Counted from the stretch's first letter, positions 9,528 through 19,438 are shown. The stretch is DNA of 52,671 nucleotides from UBA11855 sp035297385 (GCA_035297385.1 DATGZD010000090.1:1-52671); one strand, 5' to 3'. Numbers and translations: made by a program. The notes: generated by a model from the letters alone, not told the origin.

Positions 9528-12500
9528 TTATTTGAATCTTCTTTTAAGAAGTAGTCCTGCTATAGTCAAGATAAATAGCGTTGCAACTGTTAATGCGATA
9601 TATATGTACATTGTTTGATCAGCGGCTGCTGAAGAAGTCCAATTCCAAGTTATAGTTGAATCTTGAGTTATTGTGAATGTTACAGACGTGTCTGATCCAG
9701 ATGATGGAACTGACCCGGTTCCTGTCCAGCCTGTACAAGTCCAAGTTAAACCATCTTCAGTTACTGGGCTAGAGACATTCAAAGTAATTAATTGACCTGG
9801 ACTGTAGCTTGTGTTACTTGGGGTCGGGTTGCCATGAGCAGAATTGACAGTCAGTTTAAGCGAGGATTTTTCTATTGTATAGGTTGCAGAGGCAGTGCTG
9901 CTCTCTTTCAGTCCACTGGCGAATGCTTTAGCTTTAATCGTCACTGTACCATCAGTTACAGATATGGGGTTAGTGTACAAAGTCGAAGATGATGTTGGTT
10001 CTTCTCCATTTGTGGTATAGCGAATAGTAGAGCTACTAGTATTACAGGTGATGACAACAGATTGGGCAGAAGAATATGTACCGCCTGGCGGACTAAAAGT
10101 TGGCGTAGCAACAACGGAACTAGGATTGGAAGTATCAGGTGAATTGGGTGAAGATGGACTAGAAGCTTGTACCCAATTCCAAGTTATAGTTGAATCTGCA
10201 GCTATCATAAAAGTTACATTAGAGCCCGTACCGCTTGATGGAACAGATCCAGTACCAGTCCAGCCTGTACATGTCCAAGTTGCACCGTTCTCTACAGCTG
10301 TGCCTGCAACAGTGGCTGTAATTAATGAACCAAAATCGTGTGCTGTTACGCCGACACCTGGATTAGGACTACCGTGGCTTGAGCTAACTGTTAGATTCAA
10401 TATTGCAGAGGAATACCCAATCCGTACAGCATTAGTAAGCTTTGGCAAGCCATCTGAGAAACTATCATTTGGTGTAACTTTGGAATACCAAACCTCACCA
10501 GTATTAATCTGTGCGGAAGAGATAATGGAATCATCGCTAGCGCCATCGGCAGCGTCGTTGTATTGTTGGAGAACCTGTGCAGTTGTTAGAGCCGTTGGAT
10601 AAATCTTAACTTCGTCGATTAATCCAGCAAACCAAGAATTAGGGTTAAAGGTTCCATCGCCGCCTATGAATAAAGGCTGTCCAAAAACTGACGTGCTTGG
10701 TGCGAGCGGATCTGGCCCAAGTGCGATGTTACCAGTTAATGGAAGATTAGTAACCTGCACGCCATTAATGTAAACTGTGAGACCTTGACCCGATTTATAA
10801 GTGCATACAACAAAACTCCATTTATTTACTGACAACGCTGAAGCACTTAATTCATGCCATTGATTATCAACAGTGCTTGTTATTCCCCAGTACAACATGT
10901 TTGAAGAACCAGAGCCCTTAAAGCCTATCATGTAACTACCTGTACGTGCTGAAGCAACTTTCTTAGCAAGTAAAGACGCGCCGTTCTGGAGCTTTGAAGG
11001 ATTAATCCAAAATTCAGCTGTCATTTCAGACCATGTGCCCTTTCCGTCAAGTAGTGAAGTATTAGGCACGCTAATCCAATTGTTTATACCGTTGAAGCTG
11101 TAGGCGCCACCTACTAGTCCCTGACGAGTCCAAGTAGCTCCATGAACTGTTGCATTGAGGCCGTTGCCAGAGTAATCCTTGGTTTTGGTCGCAGTTGAAA
11201 TCTGGAAATCATCAATCCATATGTTCTGCTGGTCAGTTATTGGGACCTTATCGAAGCCTACGGCGTCGAAACCTACTTTGAACGTGGGCTTGAGATACCG
11301 CGGATCGTAGGTCTGGACAGAGTAATACTGCCACTCATCAGTGCGACTACTTCCTAAATTGATGAGATAATCATTCCATCCACCGTTCCATAACGTGAAA
11401 TAGACCTCTGGGGAGCCACGGGTCTTGTACCAAAAAGATATTGTAACACTTTCTGTACTGGACAAGTCTAATGGTTTCGACGCTAGATAGTACCCGCCAT
11501 TGTAAGCCTGTATGGAACTCGATCCTGAATGAGCCTGACTTGTAGTTAAGCGCCAATTGCCATCAGCAAGGTTCCAGTTTCCCAAGCTATTTTCAAAATC
11601 GTCGTTCAAGAAACTGGAGAGAACTAATGGGTTGGCTGATGTACGGGTGTCGAAGGGTAGCTGCAAGTTCGCTAGGTTACTCCCATTTCTGTACCAAGTG
11701 TATATGTTGGTAGTAGTACCTTTACTTGATGTGCTTGTAGTGCTGGCTTTCAGGTCTTTCCCACTTGCACCTGCATTTTGCACTAAGGTTGGTGTACTTT
11801 GAGTAGGTGAAGGAGCATATGTTGTGAATTTGTAGTTACCTATTGTCGTTGCGCCCTTACCGTTTGTAACACTTACTCTCCAATTGTAAGTGGTGCCATA
11901 GCCATTCATACCTATGTTCATGCTGGAAACATTGTAGACTCCGCTCTGAACATTGGCAAATGTTTGGATATTTCTCCAAGTTCCAGATACATCTGTACTG
12001 AAAGTAATAGTAAGAGATTGCTTTTGATAATCTACTACTTTTATAGAAAGCGTTGGAGATACTGGCTGGTTTATTGAGTCATCAACAGGTTGTTCTTGTT
12101 TGAGAACAGGTTGTGTTGGAATTGGTGGCGCAACATACTCAGCAATACCGCGATTATATTCACTGTAAAACTGCAGGTTACTACGCGCAGGCTTTACTGG
12201 AACAGGTACCGTTGTTCCATATACATATACACGACCACCGCCTGTCAAGACAAGTTCATTCTTGCCATCACCATCAACATCGGTTACAAGACTAAAATTG
12301 TTAGGACTGTTACTAAGATTTGAAAGAACACCGACTATGGCATAATTGCGAGACACGGAGTCATATTCATAAATGTACACTTTATTACGCTGATTGGCGT
12401 AAGGATTAGACAAACTACTCCAAGCGGATGCGATAATATCAGGGAGGGGCCCGCCCATTACATTTCCAGCTTTTGGCGGTTCCTCAGTAATCAACGGCTG

Positions 12501-13613
12501 CCCTAATTCATCAACCAGGGCGCCTTTCGATTTCCAACTATATAGATCCCAAATTTTGGGCTGTGAAGCATTATTAGCTAAAAACTCTAGATGACCATCT
12601 CCGTCTAAATCGCCAACTGTGGGCTGAAGATGAACAGGCATATCTGTATAGCCAGATCTACCGCCCAAAATAGTTCCATCAGCTGCATTAAGAACTTCAA
12701 TGCCGTTGCTTTCTTGATTTCCGACTATTACATCTAATTTTCCATCCTGATTTACATCCGCTAGAATTGGGACATGACTGCTCGAGGTACTTATTGGATA
12801 ATCCCACAAAGGTGTAAGAGTTTCAGCATCAAAAGCACGAATTCCAAGTCCTCCGCCTTTGTAAGTGTCATTATCGGCAGCATAGGTATAGCTTCGGTCG
12901 GTAGAAAATAGAACAAACTTTCCGTCACCATTTGGATCTCCAATGGTCAGGCCGCCATAGCAAGGATGCCAAGTATACGCTTGATGTAGAATAGTTCCAT
13001 CATGGCTGAGCATTGTAATCCAGTCTGAGCTTCGATATGGACCGTTACCAGAGGAAACAAAGATTTCTGGATATCCGTCGCCATTAACATCGGCAATAGC
13101 TGGTAATACATTACCCGATGGTGCAATACTAGTCCAATTCACACTTCCGTCATTGCCATTCAAGACAAGGGTCTTATCCCAAAGTGAAACTATAATTTTA
13201 TAGTTTCCATCATTGTATAAATCTGCAATCTGAAAAGGTTGATGTATACTAACAGGGTATCCATCAACTTGCCATATTACATTACCGTTTGTTCCGTTTA
13301 GACAAGTAATGCTACCATGAGAATTAGTATTGTCTACATCATTCGCGCTGGAACCACCAGTGACAACTATCTGCATTCCAACACTATTAGGGATCAATTT
13401 TGCTGCTAATGCACCTATCAGACTGCCAGTATTCTTAGGAGCCACATTAAATTTAAGATTCAAAGTAGCTGGAGTAGATACGGGTGCACCTTCGGCCACT
13501 AAGGGTATGAAACTTAATAGAGAACTTACTATTAGAATAGAAAGAATAAAAGCCAATATGGCAGGTTTCTTACTAAAGAGTCTCTCAAATTTATACATGG
13601 TTTTCTTCCTCAT
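9528..13613 (-). CDS. Large anchored cell-surface protein (FG-GAP, LamG, chitobiase-like and beta repeats)
   Basis: This 1361-residue secreted protein has a basic and hydrophobic signal peptide (about 1-42) and a C-terminal anchor (hydrophobic segment about 1335-1356, then KRRFK). From about 45 to 480 come propeller-like repeats with calcium-loop motifs such as DVNGDGYPE, DVNQDGKLD, DLDGDGHLE and DVDGDGKNE. A fibronectin-like part follows, then a carbohydrate-binding-like segment (about 670-780), a LamG/concanavalin-like domain (about 800-1000), two copies of a TWTCTGWTGTGSVPSSG repeat, and a chitobiase C-terminal-like module with YTTNGEEPTSSSTLY between them. It most likely binds glycans or other cells outside the S-layer. 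No catalytic domain is visible. The upstream glycosylation genes may modify it. Confidence 0.85.
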   Translation of the reverse strand: MRKKTMYKFERLFSKKPAILAFILSILIVSSLLSFIPLVAEGAPVSTPATLNLKFNVAPKNTGSLIGALAAKLIPNSVGMQIVVTGGSSANDVDNTNSHGSITCLNGTNGNVIWQVDGYPVSIHQPFQIADLYNDGNYKIIVSLWDKTLVLNGNDGSVNWTSIAPSGNVLPAIADVNGDGYPEIFVSSGNGPYRSSDWITMLSHDGTILHQAYTWHPCYGGLTIGDPNGDGKFVLFSTDRSYTYAADNDTYKGGGLGIRAFDAETLTPLWDYPISTSSSHVPILADVNQDGKLDVIVGNQESNGIEVLNAADGTILGGRSGYTDMPVHLQPTVGDLDGDGHLEFLANNASQPKIWDLYSWKSKGALVDELGQPLITEEPPKAGNVMGGPLPDIIASAWSSLSNPYANQRNKVYIYEYDSVSRNYAIVGVLSNLSNSPNNFSLVTDVDGDGKNELVLTGGGRVYVYGTTVPVPVKPARSNLQFYSEYNRGIAEYVAPPIPTQPVLKQEQPVDDSINQPVSPTLSIKVVDYQKQSLTITFSTDVSGTWRNIQTFANVQSGVYNVSSMNIGMNGYGTTYNWRVSVTNGKGATTIGNYKFTTYAPSPTQSTPTLVQNAGASGKDLKASTTSTSSKGTTTNIYTWYRNGSNLANLQLPFDTRTSANPLVLSSFLNDDFENSLGNWNLADGNWRLTTSQAHSGSSSIQAYNGGYYLASKPLDLSSTESVTISFWYKTRGSPEVYFTLWNGGWNDYLINLGSSRTDEWQYYSVQTYDPRYLKPTFKVGFDAVGFDKVPITDQQNIWIDDFQISTATKTKDYSGNGLNATVHGATWTRQGLVGGAYSFNGINNWISVPNTSLLDGKGTWSEMTAEFWINPSKLQNGASLLAKKVASARTGSYMIGFKGSGSSNMLYWGITSTVDNQWHELSASALSVNKWSFVVCTYKSGQGLTVYINGVQVTNLPLTGNIALGPDPLAPSTSVFGQPLFIGGDGTFNPNSWFAGLIDEVKIYPTALTTAQVLQQYNDAADGASDDSIISSAQINTGEVWYSKVTPNDSFSDGLPKLTNAVRIGYSSAILNLTVSSSHGSPNPGVGVTAHDFGSLITATVAGTAVENGATWTCTGWTGTGSVPSSGTGSNVTFMIAADSTITWNWVQASSPSSPNSPDTSNPSSVVATPTFSPPGGTYSSAQSVVITCNTSSSTIRYTTNGEEPTSSSTLYTNPISVTDGTVTIKAKAFASGLKESSTASATYTIEKSSLKLTVNSAHGNPTPSNTSYSPGQLITLNVSSPVTEDGLTWTCTGWTGTGSVPSSGSDTSVTFTITQDSTITWNWTSSAAADQTMYIYIALTVATLFILTIAGLLLKRRFK
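9639..10283 (-). repeat. Internal duplication in the surface-protein gene
   Basis: A 25-base stretch at 9639-9663 occurs again without change at 10173-10197, and the flanking sequence stays similar (9703-9747 against 10239-10283, with a few silent or conservative changes). The copies encode the two TWTCTGWTGTGSVPSSG beta modules. The near identity at DNA level shows a fairly recent duplication or gene conversion inside the gene. Confidence 0.8.
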
Positions 13614-13751
13614 TTAAAACAATTAATAAGAGTGATGTCAATAGATTTACACCTTCATAATCACAAATTAACTTACTTAAATGCTTGCATTATAGAATGA
13701 AGTCATATGAATTGACGAAACATAGCAGACCATGAAGCTTATATTATCCGT

Positions 13752-14450
13752 TTATCGGAAACTTTCCTTGAGTATTCGTCCAAATATTGTGAAACCGTGC
13801 CTTAGTTTCAGTTTCTTACTTCCAACCCGCGCTCTATATGGAATATCGATTTCTCTTATCATGAAGCCTTGCCTCTCCACATGATGGTTTAACTCAACTT
13901 CTATGTCGAACCCCATTGATTTTGGGTTCATGTCAGTTAGGATTTTCGAACGTATAACTCGTAGACCTGTTAATGGATCACGTAGGTCGACTCCATTTAA
14001 CAAGTTATGCGCAAACGCTAGTAGTCTATTCCCGACATTGAACATATCTTTCATAGCTCCAAATTCAATATGTGAATTGAATCTATTTCCACAGACCATT
14101 CCAATTTCGGGATTATTGTTTAGAATGTCAATCATTGCTGGAATATATTCTGCGGGATAAGTGTAATCCGCATCAGTAAGGACTATATACTCGCATTCTT
14201 GCGTCAAATGTCGGATTCCACAGTTGATTGCATCGCCCTTGCCTTTCCCCTCTTGCTGGAGGACTATTGCACCCAGACTCTTAGCAGTAATCACAGTATT
14301 ATCTTGGCTATTACCATCAACAACAAGAATTTGAGAACTAGGCAAATACCGTTTCAGTTCAGAAATAGTCATACCTATACCGTTTTCCTCGTTTAGGGCA
14401 GCCAACAGAACTAAGGTTAACGGAGTCTTTCTTTCTTGTTGTTGAAGCAT
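13752..14450 (-). CDS. GT2 glycosyltransferase, dolichol-phosphate-mannose-synthase type
   Basis: This 232-residue GT-A enzyme has the order of motifs of DPM1/dolichyl-phosphate glycosyltransferases: LAALNEENGIG at the N-terminus, ILVVDGNSQDNT, GKGKGDAINCGI, and the metal-binding VLTDADYTYP. The length matches the soluble catalytic domain with no fused transmembrane part. It probably moves a sugar from GDP- or UDP-sugar onto a polyprenyl phosphate carrier for N-glycosylation or surface glycan assembly. It is transcribed toward the large surface protein, with which it would fit functionally. Confidence 0.88.
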   Translation of the reverse strand: MLQQQERKTPLTLVLLAALNEENGIGMTISELKRYLPSSQILVVDGNSQDNTVITAKSLGAIVLQQEGKGKGDAINCGIRHLTQECEYIVLTDADYTYPAEYIPAMIDILNNNPEIGMVCGNRFNSHIEFGAMKDMFNVGNRLLAFAHNLLNGVDLRDPLTGLRVIRSKILTDMNPKSMGFDIEVELNHHVERQGFMIREIDIPYRARVGSKKLKLRHGFTIFGRILKESFR

Positions 14451-14516
14451 AACTTGTTCCTTCTAAGCTAGAATAATAGATATGAGGTTAAGAGGCTTTG
14501 ACAAGCTTGACGCGAA

Positions 14517-14867
14517 CTAAATCTCTTCTGAAGTATCATAGTGGGCAAAAGATAGTTGTGGTGGTAACATCTTTTCTAGATCTTTTCTTTTGGTTATGGT
14601 AATACGCAGTTGTCTTTCCTTTTTCTTGTTTGCCTTTGAATATTCTCTATAGGCTTCTAGAAATTCCTGTCCTTTATCAGTGATCTGATAAAAGCGACGT
14701 TCACTATCTAGCATTACAAACTGGAAATTAAGAGCCTCGGTGAGATACTTCATTAGCATGTCATAATTAAGGTTTGCTTGGTACATTATCTGGGTTTTTC
14801 CAACATTTTGGCTAGCTGCCATTAGAACCTTCGCTACAATATCTACTTTATCTCTATGTTTTCCCAT
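14517..14867 (-). CDS. Archaeal winged-helix protein (HTH_45-like)
   Basis: This 116-residue protein follows a pattern common in archaea: a basic start (MGKHRDKVDIVAKVL), a helix with KTQIMYQANLNYDMLMKYL as recognition region, a wing with FYQITDKGQEFL, and a charged C-terminal helix. It is likely a DNA-binding regulator and may dimerise through the last helix. It sits between the GT2 gene and an unknown gene on the same strand. A second member of the same family lies at 15768-16100. Targets are not visible. Confidence 0.78.
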   Translation of the reverse strand: MGKHRDKVDIVAKVLMAASQNVGKTQIMYQANLNYDMLMKYLTEALNFQFVMLDSERRFYQITDKGQEFLEAYREYSKANKKKERQLRITITKRKDLEKMLPPQLSFAHYDTSEEI

Positions 14868-14941
14868 GCGATCAATCTCTAACTAAATATAAAATTGATA
14901 ATAGAAAATTTAGAACACATCTTCAGGGCGATATATTTAGG

Positions 14942-15379
14942 CTATCGATGAACCCAGCCTCTTCCGCCTTTTTTTAACTGTTGTTTTTCCTTTTTCATAA
15001 AAACATATGTTGCAGCTCTTCTATTACGTTCTGACACGTGCTTAGTAATATTTGTTTTTACGAATTTTGTCCAACCTCCAACTTGTGGATCAGGAGGAAT
15101 GTATTTTTCAGCGTTTTCTATTCTGTTTTGTTCAAGGATTTTCTTGAAGTTTAATGCTTTGAAATCTCTTGTGGCGTAGATTATAGTGCCTTTATCTATG
15201 AACAGCGTCAAGTAATCAGCAGTAGCGACGCCTTCTGCTCTAATTTTGTCATCAATTCTGTTTTGCCATAATTCTTTCCATTGAATCTTCAACTGATCGA
15301 CAAGTTGCTTCTGGTCTAAGCTCATCGCTTCTAAATCCTTCCTTGATAGGAATGGATCAGAATCTTGGCACCCAGTCAA
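14942..15379 (-). CDS. Conserved-looking hypothetical protein, start probably frame-shifted
   Basis: I do not recognise this 145-residue basic protein. It is rich in charged residues, has a beta-like core around YLTLFIDKGTIIYATRDF and ends in KKGGRGWVHR. The only in-frame early start is a TTG at 15379. A strong ribosome site (AGGAGA, 15401-15406) lies five bases before an ATG at 15393-15395, but that frame ends after four codons. Removing one T from the T3 tract (15383-15385 on the plus strand) would join that ATG to the gene as MSVIKLTGCQD. Either the first residues were lost to a sequence error or the gene is damaged. A TATA-like element (ctatataaata, about 15449) lies upstream. Confidence 0.55.
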   Translation of the reverse strand: MTGCQDSDPFLSRKDLEAMSLDQKQLVDQLKIQWKELWQNRIDDKIRAEGVATADYLTLFIDKGTIIYATRDFKALNFKKILEQNRIENAEKYIPPDPQVGGWTKFVKTNITKHVSERNRRAATYVFMKKEKQQLKKGGRGWVHR

Positions 15380-15395
15380 CTTAAATAACGCTCAT

Positions 15396-15767
15396 TTATC
15401 TCTCCTTTCTCACTGTAAGATAGGCAAAACTATTAACTTGGTGGAAAATGAACTATATAAATAGTAAGGATATAGAATAGGTATGATAAGTATAGATTTA
15501 TGATCTATTTTTCTATAATTCAGCATCATCTTCTACATCTAAGAAATCAAAGATAAAACTTAACTAAATTGTAAAGTCAGGTATTGACTTTTACCACAGC
15601 TGTTATGTGGACAAGGTTTGCTGTGCCACATCGAAAATTGATAAGGAAAAAACACAAAATGAAGAGCATCCATAAGAAGTTGCTATATGAATGTTACTAG
15701 GCATATTACGGATAGCACCGTTTTAGCGCAGAATCCATAGGACGTAGCAATTTTGTGTTTATGCTTC
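15396..15767. other. Intergenic stretch, no gene seen
   Basis: About 370 AT-rich bases between two minus-strand genes. I see no start with a ribosome site and sustained reading frame, no tRNA fold and no repeat. The TATA-like ctatataaata near 15449 is the only promoter candidate and would serve the gene ending at 14942. Confidence 0.5.
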
Positions 15768-16100
15768 TTATATTTTCTGGCTGCTCATAAGATCTTGCAG
15801 CTCTGCGAAGAGTTCTAAAAAGCGGTAGCCCTTATCAGTTGTCAAGTACTTGCGCTCGTCATTCGCTAGCATTCCTGAAGCAATAAGATAAGCTAGATGA
15901 TTTTGTAACTGTGAATAATTCAAGTTAGTTTTGTACATGATATTTGTCTTTGCTTTGTATTGATTGCAGAAGAGCAAAATTTCAGTGATAATCTCAATTC
16001 TATCTCTTTTTAACCCGCTAGTAGTTTTCATATTATCTTGTCTAAGATTAGCTAGCTTTGATTCTATTATGAATTTCATTTGCTGAGTTTGTGCTGTCAA
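15768..16100 (-). CDS. Archaeal winged-helix protein (HTH_45-like)
   Basis: This protein of up to 110 residues shares its plan with the one at 14517-14867: RDRIEIITEILLF, then KTNIMYKTNLNYSQLQNHL as the recognition region, then the wing KYLTTDKGYRFLELF. The family usually begins close to the RDRIEI segment, so the first 30 residues may not be translated; ATG codons lie at residues 8 and 24. It is transcribed away from the RNase HI gene, with about 120 bases of shared upstream sequence. Probably a transcription regulator; targets unknown. Confidence 0.75.
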   Translation of the reverse strand: MTAQTQQMKFIIESKLANLRQDNMKTTSGLKRDRIEIITEILLFCNQYKAKTNIMYKTNLNYSQLQNHLAYLIASGMLANDERKYLTTDKGYRFLELFAELQDLMSSQKI

Positions 16101-16223
16101 ACAGTTTACACCGAGAATTTTTTGTCCTTAACGTTATTGCTTGTGCGTGCTGATAAACTAATGTGATTGTGGAACGACAACAACAAAGCATAAACAAGAA
16201 AATTACCTAATACATTTCAATAA

Positions 16224-16664
16224 TTGAACACTAGGGGGAAGGTTACTATCAACAAACAATTAATGACTTTCTCAGATGGTGGCTCTCGAGGAAACCCAGG
16301 GCCAGCAGCAATTGCATTTATAGTTCAATCTGAATTGGGACACACTATGATTAAAAATTCTCGCTATATTGGAATTTGCACCAACAATCAAGCTGAATAC
16401 CATGCACTCTTAGCTGCCTTAGTGGCATGTGCCGCAATGAAGGCACAAGATCTAACATGCCACTTGGATAGTGAACTCGTTGTTAAACAACTTTCCGGTG
16501 AATACAGAGTTAAAAATCAAGAACTAAATCATTTATGGCAAAGAGTACAAGAGACTAAGAAACAATTCAGGAAAATCAAGTTCATTAACGTCCCAAGAAG
16601 TCACAGGATCATACAAGAAGCGGATATGCTTGTTAATCTAGAATTAGATATGCGTAACAAATAA
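16224..16664 (+). CDS. rnhA: Ribonuclease HI
   Basis: This 146-residue protein is a type 1 RNase H, which cuts the RNA strand of RNA-DNA hybrids. The four acidic catalytic residues can be placed: Asp in FSDGGSRGNPGP, Glu in NNQAEYHALL, Asp in HLDSELVVKQL and Asp in QEADMLVN. A stop codon lies directly before the TTG at 16224, so that is the earliest possible start. The next, an ATG at 16263 (MTFSDGG), would trim the first strand. A strong AGGGGGA motif lies inside the coding start rather than before it, so the true start is unsettled. Confidence 0.9.
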   Translation: MNTRGKVTINKQLMTFSDGGSRGNPGPAAIAFIVQSELGHTMIKNSRYIGICTNNQAEYHALLAALVACAAMKAQDLTCHLDSELVVKQLSGEYRVKNQELNHLWQRVQETKKQFRKIKFINVPRSHRIIQEADMLVNLELDMRNK

Positions 16665-16742
16665 ATATAGTTAATTTAAAGTCCCCTAATTTTTCACAAA
16701 CCTTAAATTCATGATGCCAATCTCATTCGTTGAGGTATTTTT

Positions 16743-17180
16743 GTGCCTGAAATGAATTTTGAGGGAACAGCAACCTGGAAAAGTGGAACAGAATGCGACC
16801 TAACAGTAAAGGGCAAACATATCACTACTGTTAGTCCACCACCGATGTTCGGAGGAATAGAAGGCTATTGCGTTCCTGAAGATATTTTCGCTGCTGCCTT
16901 AGCATCTTGTATGAATACACTCTTCCTATTGATAGCGAAGAATTCAATGCTTGAACTTAAGAACCTCGATACAATAGCAAACGTGAAAATGAATATTGAA
17001 GGAATGGAAAAATTGATTTTTACGAATATACACTTCTCGATGAATGTAAAGCTGGAGAAAGATGACGAGCGAGAACGCAATAAAGCTAAAAGAGTCTATG
17101 AGATGGCCCAGAAGATTTGCCCTCTTAGACAATCGTGGGGAGAGGACGTTCCAATAAGCTTTGAACTTAATTTCCGTTAA
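16743..17180 (+). CDS. OsmC/Ohr-family protein
   Basis: This 145-residue protein has the OsmC-family order: an N-terminal strand segment with GTATWKSG, then PPPMFGGIEGYCVPEDIFAAALASCMNTL, and later QKICPLRQSW. The two cysteines (in ASC and KIC) are the peroxidatic pair of OsmC/Ohr thiol peroxidases, which reduce organic hydroperoxides. A GTG start at 16743 is supported by GAGGT about six bases upstream; the ATG at 16752 would drop three residues. It follows the RNase HI gene by 78 bases on the same strand. The physiological reductant is unknown. Confidence 0.85.
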   Translation: MPEMNFEGTATWKSGTECDLTVKGKHITTVSPPPMFGGIEGYCVPEDIFAAALASCMNTLFLLIAKNSMLELKNLDTIANVKMNIEGMEKLIFTNIHFSMNVKLEKDDERERNKAKRVYEMAQKICPLRQSWGEDVPISFELNFR

Positions 17181-17669
17181 GCTGCAACTTCTTACTGCGT
17201 TATACTCAATGTAAGGTTTCGTTAGTTGCTCGCTTCTTAGCGCTGGCTTTTCTAATCATAGGCTTAAAAGATGAAGAGAAAATAAACAACTATATAGAAA
17301 AACAGTTATCTGCAGACTATAATCACCTTTCCCATTGTTGCTATTTCAAACATATCTATAAAAACAGAAATGCTGAGCGATCAAATACCGAGCTATTCTA
17401 ATCTATACCTTAATTGTTTTGATAGTCACGGGTTAATCTCATTCGTGCCTGAATTCAATGTATAATTGAACAAATTCAGTTGTTATTTATCGCTATGGTT
17501 TAATATATTTCTCTATTTTCTCTATTTTTGTCATTATGGGAAGGCATGATTGTAGTTGATAAGTCACAATCACATATTCATAAATAGGATGTTACTTTTC
17601 AAAGTAGTCGCAACATAAGACTGTGAGTAGGTTCCGGTTTCTATATTAGGAATAGCAAAGGAAGTGAGA
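17181..17669. other. Intergenic stretch, no gene seen
   Basis: About 490 bases between the OsmC gene and the glycoside-hydrolase-like gene. I found no sustained frame with a start, no tRNA fold and no repeat array. The last 20 bases hold the ribosome site (aaaggaagtgag) for the next gene. Confidence 0.5.
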
Positions 17670-17681
17670 ATGCCATATTCA

Positions 17682-19012
17682 ATGAGAAAATAATCACTTT
17701 AACGGTTGTCATTGCAATAGGATGCACTCTATTCTTGGGGCCATCTTCTTATGCGCGTGACCCGCCAGAAATTAGGTTTAATCGATTCTACTTTGATGAT
17801 TCTACAGAGATTCCATCAGAACAAATAGCTGGAAACCTTGATATTTGGAGTGGACACTATAATGTTTTGCATGTAGGAACAAAAGTTAAGCAGTACAATC
17901 CAGAAGCGAAGATTTTCCTGTATCGAAATTTACGCGACATTTGGAACAAGAATCACGCCGACGAGTACAATGCTGAAGAATTTGAACTCTTTAAGCGGAA
18001 TGGTTGGATATTAAAAGATATTACTGGAAATTATGTTCGCAGCGGAGATACAGGCTTTTTAGTTGATGTAGGAAACCCAAGTTATCGCGCTTGGGTGGCT
18101 CAATGGTTTAAGAATTATGCTATTGAATACAACATTAGTGGAGTATGGTTAGATAATTGTTTCACGAGTAGAGAAATGTTATGGGAAATCACGTCAGCGC
18201 CTATTAATCCACGAACAGGTAACGTTTGGACAGATCAAGAATTTTTTGATACTACTGTGGCAATTATTAACACAGTTAAGAACACGCTCGGTCCTAATAT
18301 TTATGTGATGGGAAATGGCATTTGGAACGGCAATAATTGGGTTAATCGTAAAGTTTGGTATCAAGGTTTAATGTTGAATTCTTCTTTAGATGGCATTATG
18401 AGTGAAGGTTGGAGTGGTAATTATAGCGGTACAGAATGGGATAATGAAACGGTGTGGTTAAGGAGTATGGATATGGCAGTTTGGGTAAACAAGAATTTTC
18501 TAAGTAAAGGCAATAAATTGTTTATTCCACTCATGTATAACGCTGCACGAAACTCTGTTCCTGATGGAGACAAGGAAAAATATGCACTTTACAGTTATGC
18601 TTCAATGTTATTAGCAGCTTATTATGATGGAAACAGCTTAGGTTACGGCTCATATTTTTTGAATCAAGAACTTCAAAACCTCTTTAAAACAAATGTAGGT
18701 GTACCCTTAACAGAATACGCTATAATACCAAACACTCATGTTTACAGTAGAGAATTTAGTTTGGCTAAAGTCTATGTTAACCCATCAAACAAAGAATACT
18801 TAGTTGATGGTTTCTGGATGGAACCATATTCAGGTAAAATTGTAACACGTGCACAATTTGCTCCGTCGACTGAACCTCCAAAATATTCAGTATTTGCGGG
18901 TCCAGAAATTTTCTATACGGCACTAATTACAGCAGTAATATCAATCCTTGCGATAGCTATATCATTCTTCCTACGCTATCATAATAGCAATATTCATTAT
19001 AATCATCATTGA
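17682..19012 (+). CDS. Secreted, membrane-anchored glycoside-hydrolase-like protein (GHL15-like), frame break in signal peptide
   Basis: The body, about 425 residues, resembles putative glycosyl hydrolases of the TIM-barrel GHL15 type: NRFYFDD at the start, then AKIFLYRNLRDIW, a central SGVWLDNCF with a likely active-site Asp, and IYVMGNGIW. A hydrophobic C-terminal segment (FYTALITAVISILAIAISFF) followed by RYHN anchors it. No canonical start in the body frame gives a full signal peptide. The ATG codons at 17670 and 17682, with a good ribosome site, hit a stop at 17691. One extra A in the A4 tract 17687-17690 would give MRK then IITLTVVIAIGCTLFLG, an ideal signal peptide. Otherwise translation could only begin at TTG 17735, inside that peptide. 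Confidence 0.72.
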
Positions 19013-19438
19013 TTCGCTAACTTTTGCTTAATTTGCCTTTTAGTATTTCATGTGAGATTCACTTGTAGAGAATGAAGTAGGTTGTGGTCTTCTTGTTATG
19101 TTTATTTACTAAAGAAAATCAGGACTAAACAGAAAATAGATTAGAAGAATGGATCTAGAAAGATAATGCAAATAGATTTTCAATTCTTTAACTCGATAGG
19201 TAATTCAGAAGTAGGTGCTGTTGAACAAAAAAACCATCTACAAATTTCTATAATTGCTCTCTCAGAATATCCTTCAGTCCTCAAAAAAACAACTAAATTA
19301 CTTGCCGCTTTCATGCTAAAACAACCTGCTCTAAAGAAGTCTTCCTAAATACTGCTTTAGGTATATTCCATTATTAAGTCTGTGTTGTTACAATGAAACA
19401 ACAACAAACTAATATCAATTGAAAAATTGGCAATTGGG
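19013..19438. other. Intergenic stretch with only a doubtful short frame
   Basis: About 425 bases between two convergent genes. A 60-codon plus-strand frame (19166-19348) has no ribosome site, no recognisable domain and unremarkable composition, so I do not call it. No RNA gene was seen. T-rich segments near 19240-19300 could end transcripts from either side. Confidence 0.45.

Noticed and set aside
10048..10602. A long plus-strand open frame (184 codons) opposite the large surface protein
   Set aside because: It lies wholly antisense to a well-supported gene and its product has no domain pattern; low stop density on the reverse strand explains it.
19166..19348. 60-codon plus-strand frame between two convergent genes
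   Set aside because: No ribosome site, no recognisable motif, and composition does not stand out from the surrounding AT-rich sequence.
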